Source of the DNA: JAMOBE01 sp039908285
Lineage (GTDB): Bacteria; Pseudomonadota; Alphaproteobacteria; Rhodospirillales; Rhodospirillaceae
Direction: 5' to 3'
DNA length: 26,460 nt
NCBI GenBank assembly: GCA_039908285.1
Contig: JAMOBE010000049.1
Coordinates: 1 to 26,460 of the forward strand
A program made the position numbers and the translations under genes. Under the pieces are notes generated by a model. The model did no database searches. It was not told where the DNA came from and saw only the letters and a program-made list of their open reading frames with translations. Of this stretch, positions 14,853-23,727 are shown one piece after another (the first letter of the stretch is position 1; the number at the start of each line of letters is the position of its first letter).

Positions 14853-15629
14853 TCAGTGTCCGGGGCCGGACCCGACCGGCAGATAGCGGATGGCGGCCAG
14901 GAGAATGCCGGTCACCAGGACCAGCATGCCGCCGAGTTTGATGGTGATGTCACGCTTGGCAAGTTCGATGGCCGACTCGAGGCGAGTCGTCTCCCGCTCC
15001 AGCTGAGTCTTCACCGAAGTGATATCGGCCCTCAACTCCGTCTTGACGCCGGCAATCTCGGCCTTCAACTCCGTCTTGACGCCGGCGATCTCGGTCTTCA
15101 GTTCCGTCTTGACGCCGGCAATCTCGGTCTTCAGTTCGGCCTTGACGCCGGCGATCTCGGTCTTCAGTTCCGTCTTGACGCCGGCAATCTCGGCCTTCAA
15201 CTCCGCCTTGGTTTCCGCCGCTTCCGCCCGGACCGAAGCGAACTCGGCCCGCATTTCGGCCTTGGTTTCCGCCGCTTCCGCCCGGACCGAAGCGAACTCG
15301 GCCTTCAGCTCGGCCTTGGTTTCCGCCGCTTCCGCCCTGACCGCGGCGAACTCGGCCTTCAGCTCGGCCTTGGTTTCCGCCGCTTCCGCCCTGACCGCGG
15401 CGAACTCGGACCTCATTTCGGCCCTGGTTTCCGCGGCATCCGTCCTGACCGCGGTGAACTCGGCCCTCATTTCGGCCCTGGTTTCCGCGGCATCCGTCCT
15501 GATAGAGTTGGCCTCCCGCTCCAGGTCGGCCTTGCTGGCGGCCTGGGTATCCATGAAGTCGGCCAGGGCCTCCACCTGCTCGACGGTGAAGCCAACCTTC
15601 TGGAGCCTGAGGACGGCGGACGCGCTCAT
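14853..15629 (-). CDS. DUF1640-like coiled-coil membrane protein
   Basis: A 258-residue protein with an N-terminal segment (LRLQKVGFTVEQVEALADFMD) of the DUF1640 / mitochondrial CCDC90-like type, a long coiled coil, and a C-terminal membrane helix at about 232-250. The coil is six 18-residue units (44-151; pattern RAEAAETKAELKAEFAAV) followed by five 11-residue units (152-206; pattern KTELKTEIAGV). Periods of 18 and 11 favour a straight or slightly right-handed coil rather than a plain heptad coil. It is probably tail-anchored in the inner membrane. ATG 15629 is preceded by AAGAAGG; the frame continues upstream to 15737 without a better start. A decayed copy lies at 1052-1134. The function is unknown; mitochondrial relatives are linked to the calcium uniporter and respiratory assembly. 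Confidence 0.85.
   Translation of the reverse strand: MSASAVLRLQKVGFTVEQVEALADFMDTQAASKADLEREANSIRTDAAETRAEMRAEFTAVRTDAAETRAEMRSEFAAVRAEAAETKAELKAEFAAVRAEAAETKAELKAEFASVRAEAAETKAEMRAEFASVRAEAAETKAELKAEIAGVKTELKTEIAGVKAELKTEIAGVKTELKTEIAGVKTELKAEIAGVKTELRADITSVKTQLERETTRLESAIELAKRDITIKLGGMLVLVTGILLAAIRYLPVGSGPGH
15012..15500 (-). repeat. In-frame 54-bp and 33-bp repeats in the coiled coil
   Basis: Bases 15177-15500 hold six 54-bp units and 15012-15176 hold five 33-bp units, both in frame. Each 18-residue unit can be read as one 11-residue plus one 7-residue step, so the two blocks may share an origin. Confidence 0.85.
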
Positions 15630-15677
15630 GGTGCCTTCTTCGCCTGCTGCATCATCGGCCGACGCGGCCACGCGTCC

Positions 15678-15706
15678 ACTCTGTCCTTGGGCGATGTGGG
15701 TGTCAA
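15678..15706 (-). promoter_or_regulatory. Candidate promoter of the DUF1640-like gene
   Basis: On the minus strand TTGACA (15706-15701) matches the -35 consensus perfectly; 17 bases on is CAGAGT (15683-15678), a weak -10. The start codon is about 50 bases downstream. The same TTGACACCC block is found in the relic at about 1058-1066, which supports its being part of the gene's upstream region. Confidence 0.4.
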
Positions 15707-15747
15707 CCCGACTTTCGGAAGTTCCGATCGCGACCAATTGTGCGGAC

Positions 15748-15776
15748 TTGCGTCCGCGGCTTCGTCGGCGTATTGA
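15748..15776 (+). promoter_or_regulatory. Candidate promoter for DAHP synthase
   Basis: TTGCGT (15748-15753), a 17-base spacer and TATTGA (15771-15776) lie about 35 bases before the ATG at 15811. The match to sigma-70 boxes is moderate. Confidence 0.35.
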
Positions 15777-15810
15777 TCACGCTTTGCGATATCTGCCATC
15801 GAGGAGCCGC

Positions 15811-17202
15811 ATGGCCGAGAAGTGGACCCCCGACAGTTGGCGGCGCCGGCCCGTCCAGCACATACCCGCTTACGCCGACAAGACCCGGCTGGAAGCGGTC
15901 GAGCAGCAGTTGTGCGCTTTCCCGCCCCTGGTTTTCGCCGGCGAGGCACGCCGCCTGAAACAGGCGCTGAGCCGCGTCGCCGAGGGCCGCGCCTTCCTGC
16001 TGCAGGGCGGCGACTGCGCCGAGAGCTTCGCCGACTTTGCGGCCAACAACATCCGCGATACCTTCCGGGTGATCCTGCAGATGGCGGTGGTGCTGACCTA
16101 TGGCGCGGCGCTGCCCGTGGTCAAGGTGGGCCGCATGGCCGGCCAGTTCGCCAAGCCGCGCTCGGCGCCGATGGAGACCATCGACGGCGTGACGCTGCCG
16201 TCCTATCGCGGCGACATGATCAACGCCGCGGAGTTCACGGCCGAGGCGCGCGAGCCCAGCCCCGATCGCATGGTCCGGGCCTACAATCAATCGGCGGCGA
16301 CCCTCAACCTTCTGCGAGCCTTCGCCCAGGGCGGCTATGCCGACCTGCACAAGGTGCACCAGTGGACGCTGGGCTTTCTCGCCGGCAGCCCCCAGGGACA
16401 GCGCTACCGCGACCTGGCCGACCGCATCGGCGAGACGCTGGCGTTCATGGAGGCCTGCGGGCTGACCTCCGAGACGGTGCCGCAGATCCGCGAGACCGAC
16501 TTCTTCACCTCCCACGAGGCGCTGCTGCTGCCCTATGAAGAGGCCCTGACCCGGGTCGACTCCACCACCGGCGCCTGGTACTGCTGCTCGGCCCACATGC
16601 TGTGGATCGGCGATCGCACCCGCCAGGCGGACGGCGGCCATGTGGAGTTCCTGCGCGGCGTCGGCAATCCCCTTGGCCTCAAGGCCGGCCCGACCCTCGA
16701 GGCGGACGACCTCCTGCGGCTGTGCGACATCCTGAACCCCGGCAACGAGGCCGGCCGCCTGACCGTCATCGCCCGCATGGGAGACGACGCCATCGCCAAC
16801 AGGCTGCCGCCGCTGCTGCGGGCCATCGGTCGCGAGGGGCGGCGCGTGGTGTGGGCCTGCGACCCCATGCACGCCAATACCATCAAGACCGACAACGGCT
16901 TCAAGACCCGGCCATTCGATCGCGTCCTGCGGGAGACCCGGGCCTATTTCGACATTCACCGGGCCGAGGGGACCCACCCGGGCGGCGTGCACATCGAGCT
17001 GACCGGCCAGGACGTCACCGAGTGTCTCGGCGGCGCCCAGGCCATCACCGAGGCCCGACTCGCCGACCGCTACGAGACCTTCTGCGACCCGCGCCTCAAC
17101 GCCAGCCAGGCGATCGAACTCGCCTTCCTGATGGCCGAGGCGCTGAAGCAGGAGCGGGACCGCTCGGTCGTCGCCGAACGCCAGGGCGCGGCCGGCTCCT
17201 GA
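15811..17202 (+). CDS. Class II DAHP synthase (3-deoxy-7-phosphoheptulonate synthase)
   Basis: A 463-residue enzyme joining phosphoenolpyruvate and erythrose 4-phosphate, the first step of the shikimate pathway to aromatic amino acids. It is the plant/actinobacterial class II type, not AroF/G/H. Landmarks: GGDCAESF (66-73), VKVGRMAGQFAKPRS (104-118), YRGDMIN (132-138), HMLWIGDRTR, GLKAGPT, RVVWACDPMHANT with metal ligands, and IELTGQDVTECLGG. Length is normal for the class. ATG 15811 is preceded by GAGGAG at 15801-15806; a longer open frame upstream is only the antisense of the coiled-coil gene. It is followed after 29 bases by thrB on the same strand and may share its transcript. Confidence 0.95.
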   Translation: MAEKWTPDSWRRRPVQHIPAYADKTRLEAVEQQLCAFPPLVFAGEARRLKQALSRVAEGRAFLLQGGDCAESFADFAANNIRDTFRVILQMAVVLTYGAALPVVKVGRMAGQFAKPRSAPMETIDGVTLPSYRGDMINAAEFTAEAREPSPDRMVRAYNQSAATLNLLRAFAQGGYADLHKVHQWTLGFLAGSPQGQRYRDLADRIGETLAFMEACGLTSETVPQIRETDFFTSHEALLLPYEEALTRVDSTTGAWYCCSAHMLWIGDRTRQADGGHVEFLRGVGNPLGLKAGPTLEADDLLRLCDILNPGNEAGRLTVIARMGDDAIANRLPPLLRAIGREGRRVVWACDPMHANTIKTDNGFKTRPFDRVLRETRAYFDIHRAEGTHPGGVHIELTGQDVTECLGGAQAITEARLADRYETFCDPRLNASQAIELAFLMAEALKQERDRSVVAERQGAAGS

Positions 17203-17231
17203 CGGGCCGGCACGCGCGGTGGGATCGAGGC

Positions 17232-18194
17232 ATGGCTGTCTACACGGAAGTTTCCGACGAGGACCTTCAGACCTTCGTCGCCGAATACGCCATCGGCACC
17301 GTCATGTCCTTCAAGGGCATCGCCGAAGGCGTGGAGAATTCCAACTACCTGTTGCAGACCGATGCCGGCAACTACATCCTCACCCTCTACGAGCGCCGGG
17401 TGTGTCCGGAGGATCTGCCCTTCTTCCTCGGCCTGATGGAGCACCTGGCGGGCGGCGGCATCGCCTGCCCCACCCCCATCCATGGCCGCGACGGCCAGGC
17501 GCTCCGCACCCTGTGCGGCCGGCCAGCGGCCATCGTCACCTTCCTGAACGGCCTGTGGCCACGCCGCGTCACCCCGGCCCACTGCGCGGCGCTGGGCCAG
17601 GCCATGGCGCGGATGCATCTGGTCGGGCGATCCTATCGCCAGACCCGGGCCAACGCCCTGTCGGTCGCCGGCTGGAGACCGCTGTTCGATCAGGCGGCAC
17701 ACGGCGCCGACAGTGTGGCGCCGGGCCTCGGCCAGGAAATCCGGGCCGAGCTGGACCACCTGGAGGCCAACTGGCCGAGCGGCCTGCCCACCGGCGTCAT
17801 CCACGCCGACCTGTTTCCCGACAACGTGTTCTTTCGCGGCGCCGCAGTCTCGGGCCTGATCGACTTCTACTTCGCCTGCAACGACTTTTTCGCCTATGAC
17901 GTGGCGGTGTGCCTCAACGCCTGGTGCTTCGAGCCCGACGGCCAGTTCAACGCCACCAAGGCGAGGCTACTCCTCTCCTCGTACCAGACCGTGCGACCGC
18001 TGGAGCCGGCCGAGATGGCGGCACTGCCGCTCCTGGCCCGGGGGGCGGCGATGCGGTTCCTGCTGACCCGCCTCTACGACTGGCTCAACACACCGCCCGG
18101 CGCCATGGTCAAGCCCAAGGACCCGATGGAATACGTGCGCAAGATGCGCTTTCACCGCACCATCACCAGCCCCAGCGCCTATGGCTTCGGCTGA
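17232..18194 (+). CDS. thrB: Homoserine kinase, APH-fold type
   Basis: A 320-residue kinase phosphorylating homoserine on the way to threonine. It belongs to the alpha/beta-proteobacterial type with the aminoglycoside-phosphotransferase fold rather than the GHMP fold of E. coli ThrB. Visible motifs are the nucleotide loop IAEGVENSNYLL (30-41), the catalytic HADLFPDNVFF (191-201) and the metal-binding IDFYFACND (210-218). ATG 17232 gives the typical MAVYTEVSDEDL opening. Its 3' end overlaps rnhA by 14 bases, a thrB-rnhA arrangement frequent in alphaproteobacteria; the usual upstream ispH is absent here and class II DAHP synthase stands in its place. Confidence 0.94.
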   Translation: MAVYTEVSDEDLQTFVAEYAIGTVMSFKGIAEGVENSNYLLQTDAGNYILTLYERRVCPEDLPFFLGLMEHLAGGGIACPTPIHGRDGQALRTLCGRPAAIVTFLNGLWPRRVTPAHCAALGQAMARMHLVGRSYRQTRANALSVAGWRPLFDQAAHGADSVAPGLGQEIRAELDHLEANWPSGLPTGVIHADLFPDNVFFRGAAVSGLIDFYFACNDFFAYDVAVCLNAWCFEPDGQFNATKARLLLSSYQTVRPLEPAEMAALPLLARGAAMRFLLTRLYDWLNTPPGAMVKPKDPMEYVRKMRFHRTITSPSAYGFG

Positions 18195-18645
18195 CCCACC
18201 CATTGTGGAGATATTCACCGACGGGGCCTGCTCCGGCAACCCCGGCCCGGGGGGGTGGGGCGTGCTCCTGCGCTGCCGGGGCGTCGAGAAGGAACTCTCG
18301 GGCGGCGAGGCCGGCACCACCAACAACCGCATGGAACTGATGGCGGTGATCCAGGGCCTGAACGCCCTGACCCGCCCCTGCACCGTCACCGTGTTCACCG
18401 ACAGCGAATACGTCCAGAAGGGAATCAGCCAGTGGCTGCGGGGCTGGAAGGCCCGCGGCTGGCTGACGGCGGCCAAGCAGCCGGTGAAGAACGTGGACCT
18501 GTGGCAGGCCCTGGAGGCCGCCGCCGCCCGCCACAAGGTCACCTGGACCTGGGTGCGCGGTCACGCCGGCCACCCCGAGAACGAGCGCGCCGACCGGCTC
18601 GCCCGCGACGGCCTGCGATACGCCCGCGAGAATGGTGGTCGCTGA
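18181..18645 (+). CDS. rnhA: Ribonuclease HI
   Basis: A 154-residue endonuclease that cuts the RNA strand of RNA-DNA hybrids, removing primers and R-loops. The catalytic carboxylates are all present: D14 (FTDGACSGNPGPGGWG), E52 (NNRMELMAV), D74 (FTDSEYVQ) and D138 (HPENERADRLA), with the flexible-loop H128 (VRGHAGH). The basic handle region around KARGWLTAAKQPVKN is kept. The start lies inside the end of thrB (14-base overlap), so translation is probably coupled. A hairpin with a T-rich follow-on (18711-18740) probably ends the operon. Confidence 0.96.
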   Translation: MASADPPIVEIFTDGACSGNPGPGGWGVLLRCRGVEKELSGGEAGTTNNRMELMAVIQGLNALTRPCTVTVFTDSEYVQKGISQWLRGWKARGWLTAAKQPVKNVDLWQALEAAAARHKVTWTWVRGHAGHPENERADRLARDGLRYARENGGR

Positions 18646-18685
18646 GACACTGCGAGCAATAATCCTGAATTCGGCAGTTGCACTT

Positions 18686-18802
18686 GGGGCTGCCGCCCCA
18701 AACCCCGCCCGGGGCGATGCCCCGAACCCCATTTTTCTTTATAAATCAAATAGAAAGGGGGTCCGGGGCATAGCCCCGGGCGGGGTTTGGGGCGGCAGCC
18801 CC
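18686..18802. terminator. Long inverted repeat, probable two-way terminator
   Basis: Arms 18686-18730 and 18758-18802 are 45 bases each and match at 43 positions; the 27-base loop is AT-rich (ATTTTTCTTTATAAATC...). Each arm contains smaller stems such as GGGGCGATGCCCC. It lies between the convergent rnhA and pepF genes; the T-run after the left arm suits termination of rnhA. The G/C-rich palindrome form suggests a dispersed genomic repeat put to this use. Confidence 0.65.
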
Positions 18803-18835
18803 GCATCGCCCCCGAATCGATTCATTTTCACCCTC

Positions 18836-20641
18836 TCACCCCAGCCTCTCCAACTGATCGATGAAGCCGCCGATGACGCCGAGCCCCCGGCTCCAGAAGG
18901 CCGGGTCGGAGGCGTCGAGGCCGAACGGCGCCAGAAGCTCGCCATGACGCAGGGTGCCGCCCGCCCGCAGCAGGGTCAGGTACTTGTCCTGGAACCCCGG
19001 CGCCCCGCCCTCGAAGACGGCGTAGAGCGAATTGACCAGGCAGTCGCCGAACGCATAGGCATAGACATAGAATGGCGCGTGCACGAAGTGGGAGATGTAG
19101 GCCCAGTAGTGCCGGTACTCCTCGTCGAAGTGGAAGGCCGGCCCCAGGCTTTCCGACTGCACGGCCATCCAGATATCGCCCAGTTGCCCGTCCGACAGCT
19201 CGCCCTCGCGGCGCCCGGCGTGGACCGCCTGCTCGAAGCTGTGGAACGCCACCTGGCGCACCACCGTGTTGAGCATGTCCTCCACCTTCGACGCCAGCAG
19301 GACTCGGCGGCGGCGCGGGTCTGTCTCGGCGTCCAGCAGGGCGCGGAAGGTCAGCATCTCGCCGAACACCGAGGCGGTCTCGGCCAGGGTCAGAGGCGTG
19401 CTGGACAACAGGAGCCCCTGCGGCGCAGCCAACACCTGGTGCACGCCATGGCCCAGCTCATGGGCGAGGGTCATCACGTCCCGGCTGCGTCCCATGAAGT
19501 TGAGCATGAGATAGGGATGCACCGCCGGCACCGTCGGGTGGGCGAAGGCGCCGGAGGACTTGCCGGGCCTCACCCCGGCGTCGATCCACGGCCGCTCGAA
19601 GAAGGTGCGGCCGATGGCGCCAAGCTCCGGCGAGAACCGGTCATAGGCGGCGAGGACCGTGTCCCGCGCCTCCGTCCAGGTATAGCGCCGGTCGTCGTCG
19701 TCCGGCAGCGGGGCGTTGCGGTCCCAGTACTCCAGCCGCTCCAGGCCGAGCCACCTGGCCTTCATGGCATAGTAGCGGTGCGCCAGGTCGCCATAGGCAC
19801 CCCGGACCGCCGCCACCAGGGCCTCCACCACCTCGTCCTCCACCTGGTTGGCCAGATTGCGGGAGGACACCGGATGGGGATACTTCCGCCACTGGTCGTC
19901 GATCTCCTTTTCCTTGACCAGGGTGTTGGTGATGCGGCTGAAGAGGCGCAGGTTCTCCCCCAGCACCTTGCCCACCGCCTTGCCGGCCGTGCGCCGCGTC
20001 CCCGGCTCCGGGTCGGACAGCAGGTCCAGCGCCTCGGTGAGGGTGAGGGAGTGGCCGTCCACCTCGAAGCGCAACGCCGCCAGGGTCTCGTCGAACAGGC
20101 GCACCCAGGCCGCCGTACCGACCACCGAGCGCTCGTTCAGCACCCGCTCCACCTCCTCGGAAAGCTGGTGGTCACGGAACGCCCGCAGATCCTGCAGCCA
20201 GGGCTTATAGCGGACCGTCTCCGGGGCCGTCAGCTTGGCCGCGAAGGTGTCGTCGTCCATCTTATTGATTTCGAGGGTGAAGAACAGGGGCAGGCTGGAA
20301 ATGACGGTCACCCGCTCCTGCATCGCCTGAAAGAACCGGCCGACGCCCGGGTCCACCTGATTGATCGAGTACAGCAGCCCGGCATAACTCATGACGCGGG
20401 AGAGCAGCTCGCTGATCCGCTCGAACTCGACGATGGCCCGGCCGAAGGAGGCCCCATCCAACTCACCGAGACGACCCCGGTAGCGAGTGGCGAACGCCTC
20501 CGCCGCCCGCTCCGCCTCCGCCAGATCGGCAGCCAGCTCGGCCGACTCGCCGCCGGGGTACAGATCATCCAGCACCCACGCGGGAAGCTCGCCGGGGGGG
20601 GGCGTCGTCGGCGTCGGCGTCGGCGTCATCGTGGTCATCAT
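18836..20641 (-). CDS. pepF: Oligoendopeptidase F family M3 peptidase
   Basis: A 601-residue cytoplasmic zinc metallopeptidase of family M3, degrading short peptides. The zinc motif is HELGHGVHQ with HELGH at 394-398, and the third ligand glutamate is E421 in LTLAETASVFGE. The C-terminal FHFDEEYRHYWAYISHF and FYVYAYAFGD segments are typical. The start at 20641 (first of two ATGs) has AAGGAG six bases upstream, and the frame further upstream is not conserved-looking. The N-terminus has a short Thr-Pro stretch (TPTPTPTTPPP) from a GTC/GGC-rich microsatellite. It is divergent from the acyl-CoA synthetase gene with a 136-base gap. Confidence 0.94.
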   Translation of the reverse strand: MMTTMTPTPTPTTPPPGELPAWVLDDLYPGGESAELAADLAEAERAAEAFATRYRGRLGELDGASFGRAIVEFERISELLSRVMSYAGLLYSINQVDPGVGRFFQAMQERVTVISSLPLFFTLEINKMDDDTFAAKLTAPETVRYKPWLQDLRAFRDHQLSEEVERVLNERSVVGTAAWVRLFDETLAALRFEVDGHSLTLTEALDLLSDPEPGTRRTAGKAVGKVLGENLRLFSRITNTLVKEKEIDDQWRKYPHPVSSRNLANQVEDEVVEALVAAVRGAYGDLAHRYYAMKARWLGLERLEYWDRNAPLPDDDDRRYTWTEARDTVLAAYDRFSPELGAIGRTFFERPWIDAGVRPGKSSGAFAHPTVPAVHPYLMLNFMGRSRDVMTLAHELGHGVHQVLAAPQGLLLSSTPLTLAETASVFGEMLTFRALLDAETDPRRRRVLLASKVEDMLNTVVRQVAFHSFEQAVHAGRREGELSDGQLGDIWMAVQSESLGPAFHFDEEYRHYWAYISHFVHAPFYVYAYAFGDCLVNSLYAVFEGGAPGFQDKYLTLLRAGGTLRHGELLAPFGLDASDPAFWSRGLGVIGGFIDQLERLG

Positions 20642-20777
20642 CACCTGCTCCTTGCGAAGATTGCCATAGGGGGGCCGACGGAACGGCACCCAAGGACCGC
20701 CTGGAGAAATCCGGGAAGATCGGCCTATAGTGGCTGGCCGCATCGTCGCACAACACAGCCACCGGGGGAATTGGAAC

Positions 20778-22598
20778 GTGAGCCATCGATCGACCGACTA
20801 TGCCACCTGCCCCAATCTGGCGGCCATGGTCCTGGAGCAGGCCGGGCGTCTTGGGGAGCGTCCGTTCCTGTGGGCCAGGCGGGAGGGCCGCTATCAGCCC
20901 CTCTCCGGGGCGGAGGTGGCGGCCGGGATCGTCGGGCTGGCCCATGGCCTCACCGCCCTCGGGGTGGCGAGGGGTGACAGGGTCATGCTGGTGGCGGAAA
21001 ACCGGCCGGAGTGGCTGATGGCCGACGTCGCCATCATGGCCGCCGGAGCGATTACCGTGCCGGCCTATACCACCAATACCCCGGCCGACCACCGGCACAT
21101 CCTGGACGATGCCAGGCCCAGGGTGGTGATCGTCTCCACCCCCGCCCTGACCGGACAGGTGGTGAAGGCCATCGTCGGCTGCGCCACGCCGCCGGTGGTG
21201 GTGACCATCGAGCCGCCCCCCTCCCCCCTTCCCCCGGGCGCAACCGTGCTGACCTGGGCGGAGGTGGTGGCCAGGGGAGGTCGGGAGGTCGGCATGCCGC
21301 CGGCGGTCGCCGCGGGTGGGCGCGACGACACCGCCTGCATCATCTACACCTCGGGTACCGGCGGCGCGCCCAAGGGGGTGATGCTGAGCCATGGCGCCAT
21401 CCTGCACAACTGCATGGGGGCCTGGCACGTGCTGGCCGAGATCGGTCTCGACGACGAGGTGTTCCTGTCCTTTCTCCCCCTCTCCCACTCCTACGAGCAC
21501 ACCGCCGGCCAGTTTTTTCCCGCGTCCATCGGCGCGCAGATCTACTACGCCGAGGGCATCGACCGTCTCGCGGTCAACATGGCCGAGGCCCACCCCACCA
21601 TCATGACCGCGGTCCCGCGCCTCTATGAGTCCATGCGCGCCCGCATTCTCAACGCCGTGCATCGCCAGGGCGGCCTCAAGAAGCGACTGTTCCTCAAGAC
21701 CCTGGACCTGGGCCGCCGCCGTTACGAAGCGCCGGAAGGGCTGGGCCTGGCCGAGCGGGTGCTCGACCGGGTGCTTGACCGTCTGGTTCGGCGCAAGGTG
21801 GCGGAACGCTTCGGCGGGCGGCTCAAGGCGATGGTCTCGGGCGGGGCGCCGCTCAACTACGACGTCGGCCTGTTCTTCGTCGCCCTCGGCGTACCCATCC
21901 TCCAGGGCTATGGCCAGACCGAGTCGGCGCCGGTGGTGAGCTGCAATCGCCGCAGTCGGATCCGGCTGCAGACGGTCGGTCCCGCCCTGCCGGGGGTGGA
22001 GGTGCGCATCGCCGACGATGGAGAAATCCTGGTGCGGGGTCCCCTGGTGATGCAGGGCTACTGGAACGATCCCGTCGCCACGGCCGCCGCCATTAATTCG
22101 GAAGGGTGGCTCCACACCGGCGACGTGGGGGTGATCGACCCGGACGGCTTCATTCGCATCACCGATCGCAAGAAGGACATCATCGTCAACTCGGGCGGAG
22201 ACAACATCTCGCCGCAGCGGGTCGAGGGCTTCCTGACCCTCGAACCGGAAATCGCCCAGGCCATGGTCTACGGCGACCGCAGACCGCACCTGGTGGCCCT
22301 CATCGTGCCGGACCAGGCCTTCGCCAGCGCCTGGGCCGCCGAGAACGGCCGGCCCGATGGCCTTGATGAAGGGGGCGGCCTGGCCACGCTCCGCCACGAC
22401 GCCGCCTTCATCAAGGCCATCGGTGCCGCCGTCGACCGCGTCAACCGCACCGTCTCACCTTTGGAGAAGGTGCGCCGCTTCCTCATCACCGACCAGGAAT
22501 TCTCGATCGCCAACGGCACCCTGACCCCGACCCTCAAGATCCGCCGGCACAGGATCAGGGACCTCTACGGCGCTGACCTGGAACGCCTCTATGAGTAG
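20778..22598 (+). CDS. Long-chain fatty acid-CoA ligase (AMP-forming)
   Basis: A 606-residue ANL-superfamily enzyme that activates a fatty acid to acyl-AMP and then to acyl-CoA. Motifs: P-loop TSGTGGAPKG (191-200), FLPLSHSYE (232-240), YGQTE (378-382), WLHTGD and the hinge/C-domain RITDRKKDIIVNSGGDNISP. The chain resembles long-chain FadD/ACSL-type ligases of the AMP-binding family by length and by the conserved APLN-YD segment. The start is GTG 20778 with GGGGGA eight bases upstream; the longer frame to 20730 lacks a ribosome-binding site. It converges with the epimerase gene with only three bases between stops. Confidence 0.92.
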   Translation: MSHRSTDYATCPNLAAMVLEQAGRLGERPFLWARREGRYQPLSGAEVAAGIVGLAHGLTALGVARGDRVMLVAENRPEWLMADVAIMAAGAITVPAYTTNTPADHRHILDDARPRVVIVSTPALTGQVVKAIVGCATPPVVVTIEPPPSPLPPGATVLTWAEVVARGGREVGMPPAVAAGGRDDTACIIYTSGTGGAPKGVMLSHGAILHNCMGAWHVLAEIGLDDEVFLSFLPLSHSYEHTAGQFFPASIGAQIYYAEGIDRLAVNMAEAHPTIMTAVPRLYESMRARILNAVHRQGGLKKRLFLKTLDLGRRRYEAPEGLGLAERVLDRVLDRLVRRKVAERFGGRLKAMVSGGAPLNYDVGLFFVALGVPILQGYGQTESAPVVSCNRRSRIRLQTVGPALPGVEVRIADDGEILVRGPLVMQGYWNDPVATAAAINSEGWLHTGDVGVIDPDGFIRITDRKKDIIVNSGGDNISPQRVEGFLTLEPEIAQAMVYGDRRPHLVALIVPDQAFASAWAAENGRPDGLDEGGGLATLRHDAAFIKAIGAAVDRVNRTVSPLEKVRRFLITDQEFSIANGTLTPTLKIRRHRIRDLYGADLERLYE

Positions 22599-22601
22599 TC
22601 C

Positions 22602-23579
22602 TCACCGGTGATAGCCCTTGAACCACTCCACGAACCTGGGGATGCCGACTTCTATCGGGGTCGTGGGGACGAAGCCGATGTCGTGCTGGATGGCCTCGAT
22701 GTCGGCGTAGGTCTCCCTGACGTCACCGGGCTGCATCGGTTCAAAGCGTACCTCGGCCTTGCGTCCGATGGACTCCTCCAATAGGCCGATATAGCGCATC
22801 AGCGTCTCGGAGCGGTGGTTGCCGATGTTGTAGACCCGCTGCGGCGGTGTCACGCCATCATCGGCCGGTGGGTTGTCGAGACAGCCGATCACCCCGGCGA
22901 CGATGTCATCGATGTAGGTGAAGTCGCGCTTCATGTCGCCATTGTTGAAGACATGGATGGGCCGGCCGGCCAGGATGCTGCTGGCGAAGATATAGATCGC
23001 CATGTCGGGCCGCCCCCACGGCCCGTAGACGGTGAAGAACCGCAGGCCGGTGGCCGGAATGCGGAACAGGTGGCTGTAGCAGTGGGCCATCAGCTCTCCC
23101 GCCTTCTTGGTCGCGGCATAGAGCGAGATCGGGTTGTCCACGCGGTCGTCCACCGAAAACGGGAGCTTGGTGTTGCTGCCGTAGACCGACGACGAGCTGG
23201 CGTAGACAAGATGGCGGAACCCCTTGAGACGCCGGCACATCTCCAGCACCACCAGGTGTCCCTCGACGTTGGACCGGGTGTAGGCGAAGGGGTTCACCAG
23301 CGAATAACGCACGCCCGCCTGCGCCGCCAGGCTGACGATCCCGGTAATGCCGGGGGTCTTTTCGGCCAGCGCGAACATGGCCTCCCGGTCGGCGATGTCG
23401 AGACGGTGGAAGCTGAACCCGCGATGGCGCGCCAGCATGTCGAGACGCGCCTGCTTCAGGATCGGGTCATAGTAGTCATTGACCTCGTCCACCCCGACGA
23501 CCTCCTCACCGCGCTCGAGGAGGAGCCGACAGGTATGGAAACCGATAAAGCCGGCCGCGCCGGTGACGAGGATGCTCAT
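22602..23579 (-). CDS. NAD-dependent epimerase, UDP-glucuronate 4-epimerase-like
   Basis: A 325-residue extended short-chain dehydrogenase/reductase. The NAD-binding GAAGFIG is at 7-13, the catalytic YxxxK is YAATK at 154-158 with an upstream SSSSVYG, and VNDYYDPILKQARL (33-46) is the stretch typical of UDP-glucuronate 4-epimerases, which make UDP-galacturonate for surface polysaccharides. FFTVYGPWGRPDMA is also typical. The frame is open to 23765, but ATG 23579 begins the Rossmann fold directly; its ribosome-binding site is weak. No other polysaccharide genes are adjacent, so the product's use is not shown here. Confidence 0.92.
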   Translation of the reverse strand: MSILVTGAAGFIGFHTCRLLLERGEEVVGVDEVNDYYDPILKQARLDMLARHRGFSFHRLDIADREAMFALAEKTPGITGIVSLAAQAGVRYSLVNPFAYTRSNVEGHLVVLEMCRRLKGFRHLVYASSSSVYGSNTKLPFSVDDRVDNPISLYAATKKAGELMAHCYSHLFRIPATGLRFFTVYGPWGRPDMAIYIFASSILAGRPIHVFNNGDMKRDFTYIDDIVAGVIGCLDNPPADDGVTPPQRVYNIGNHRSETLMRYIGLLEESIGRKAEVRFEPMQPGDVRETYADIEAIQHDIGFVPTTPIEVGIPRFVEWFKGYHR

Positions 23580-23727
23580 GGTCGCCAACTCGCATTGATC
23601 GGCCCGACGGCGGGCCTGTCCCTCCATATACCGTTTCACGGCCGAGAAAACATCCCCCGCCTTGATTCGCGAACGCACAGGTGCCATTGAAGGCGGCGTC
23701 ATGGAGTAAAGCCTTAGGGAGGACCAC

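Noticed and set aside
15012..15500. 54-bp and 33-bp repeats as a CRISPR or satellite array
   Set aside because: They are in-frame coiled-coil codons with no spacers and conserved hydrophobic spacing.
15019..15810. N-terminal extension of the DAHP synthase frame
   Set aside because: This part is the reverse strand of the coiled-coil gene; the enzyme begins at 15811 behind GAGGAG.
18632..20977. A 781-codon plus-strand open frame
   Set aside because: It is the antisense of pepF; its translation is low-complexity (Arg, Gly, His, Gln) and lacks motifs, whereas pepF has HELGH and a good ribosome-binding site.
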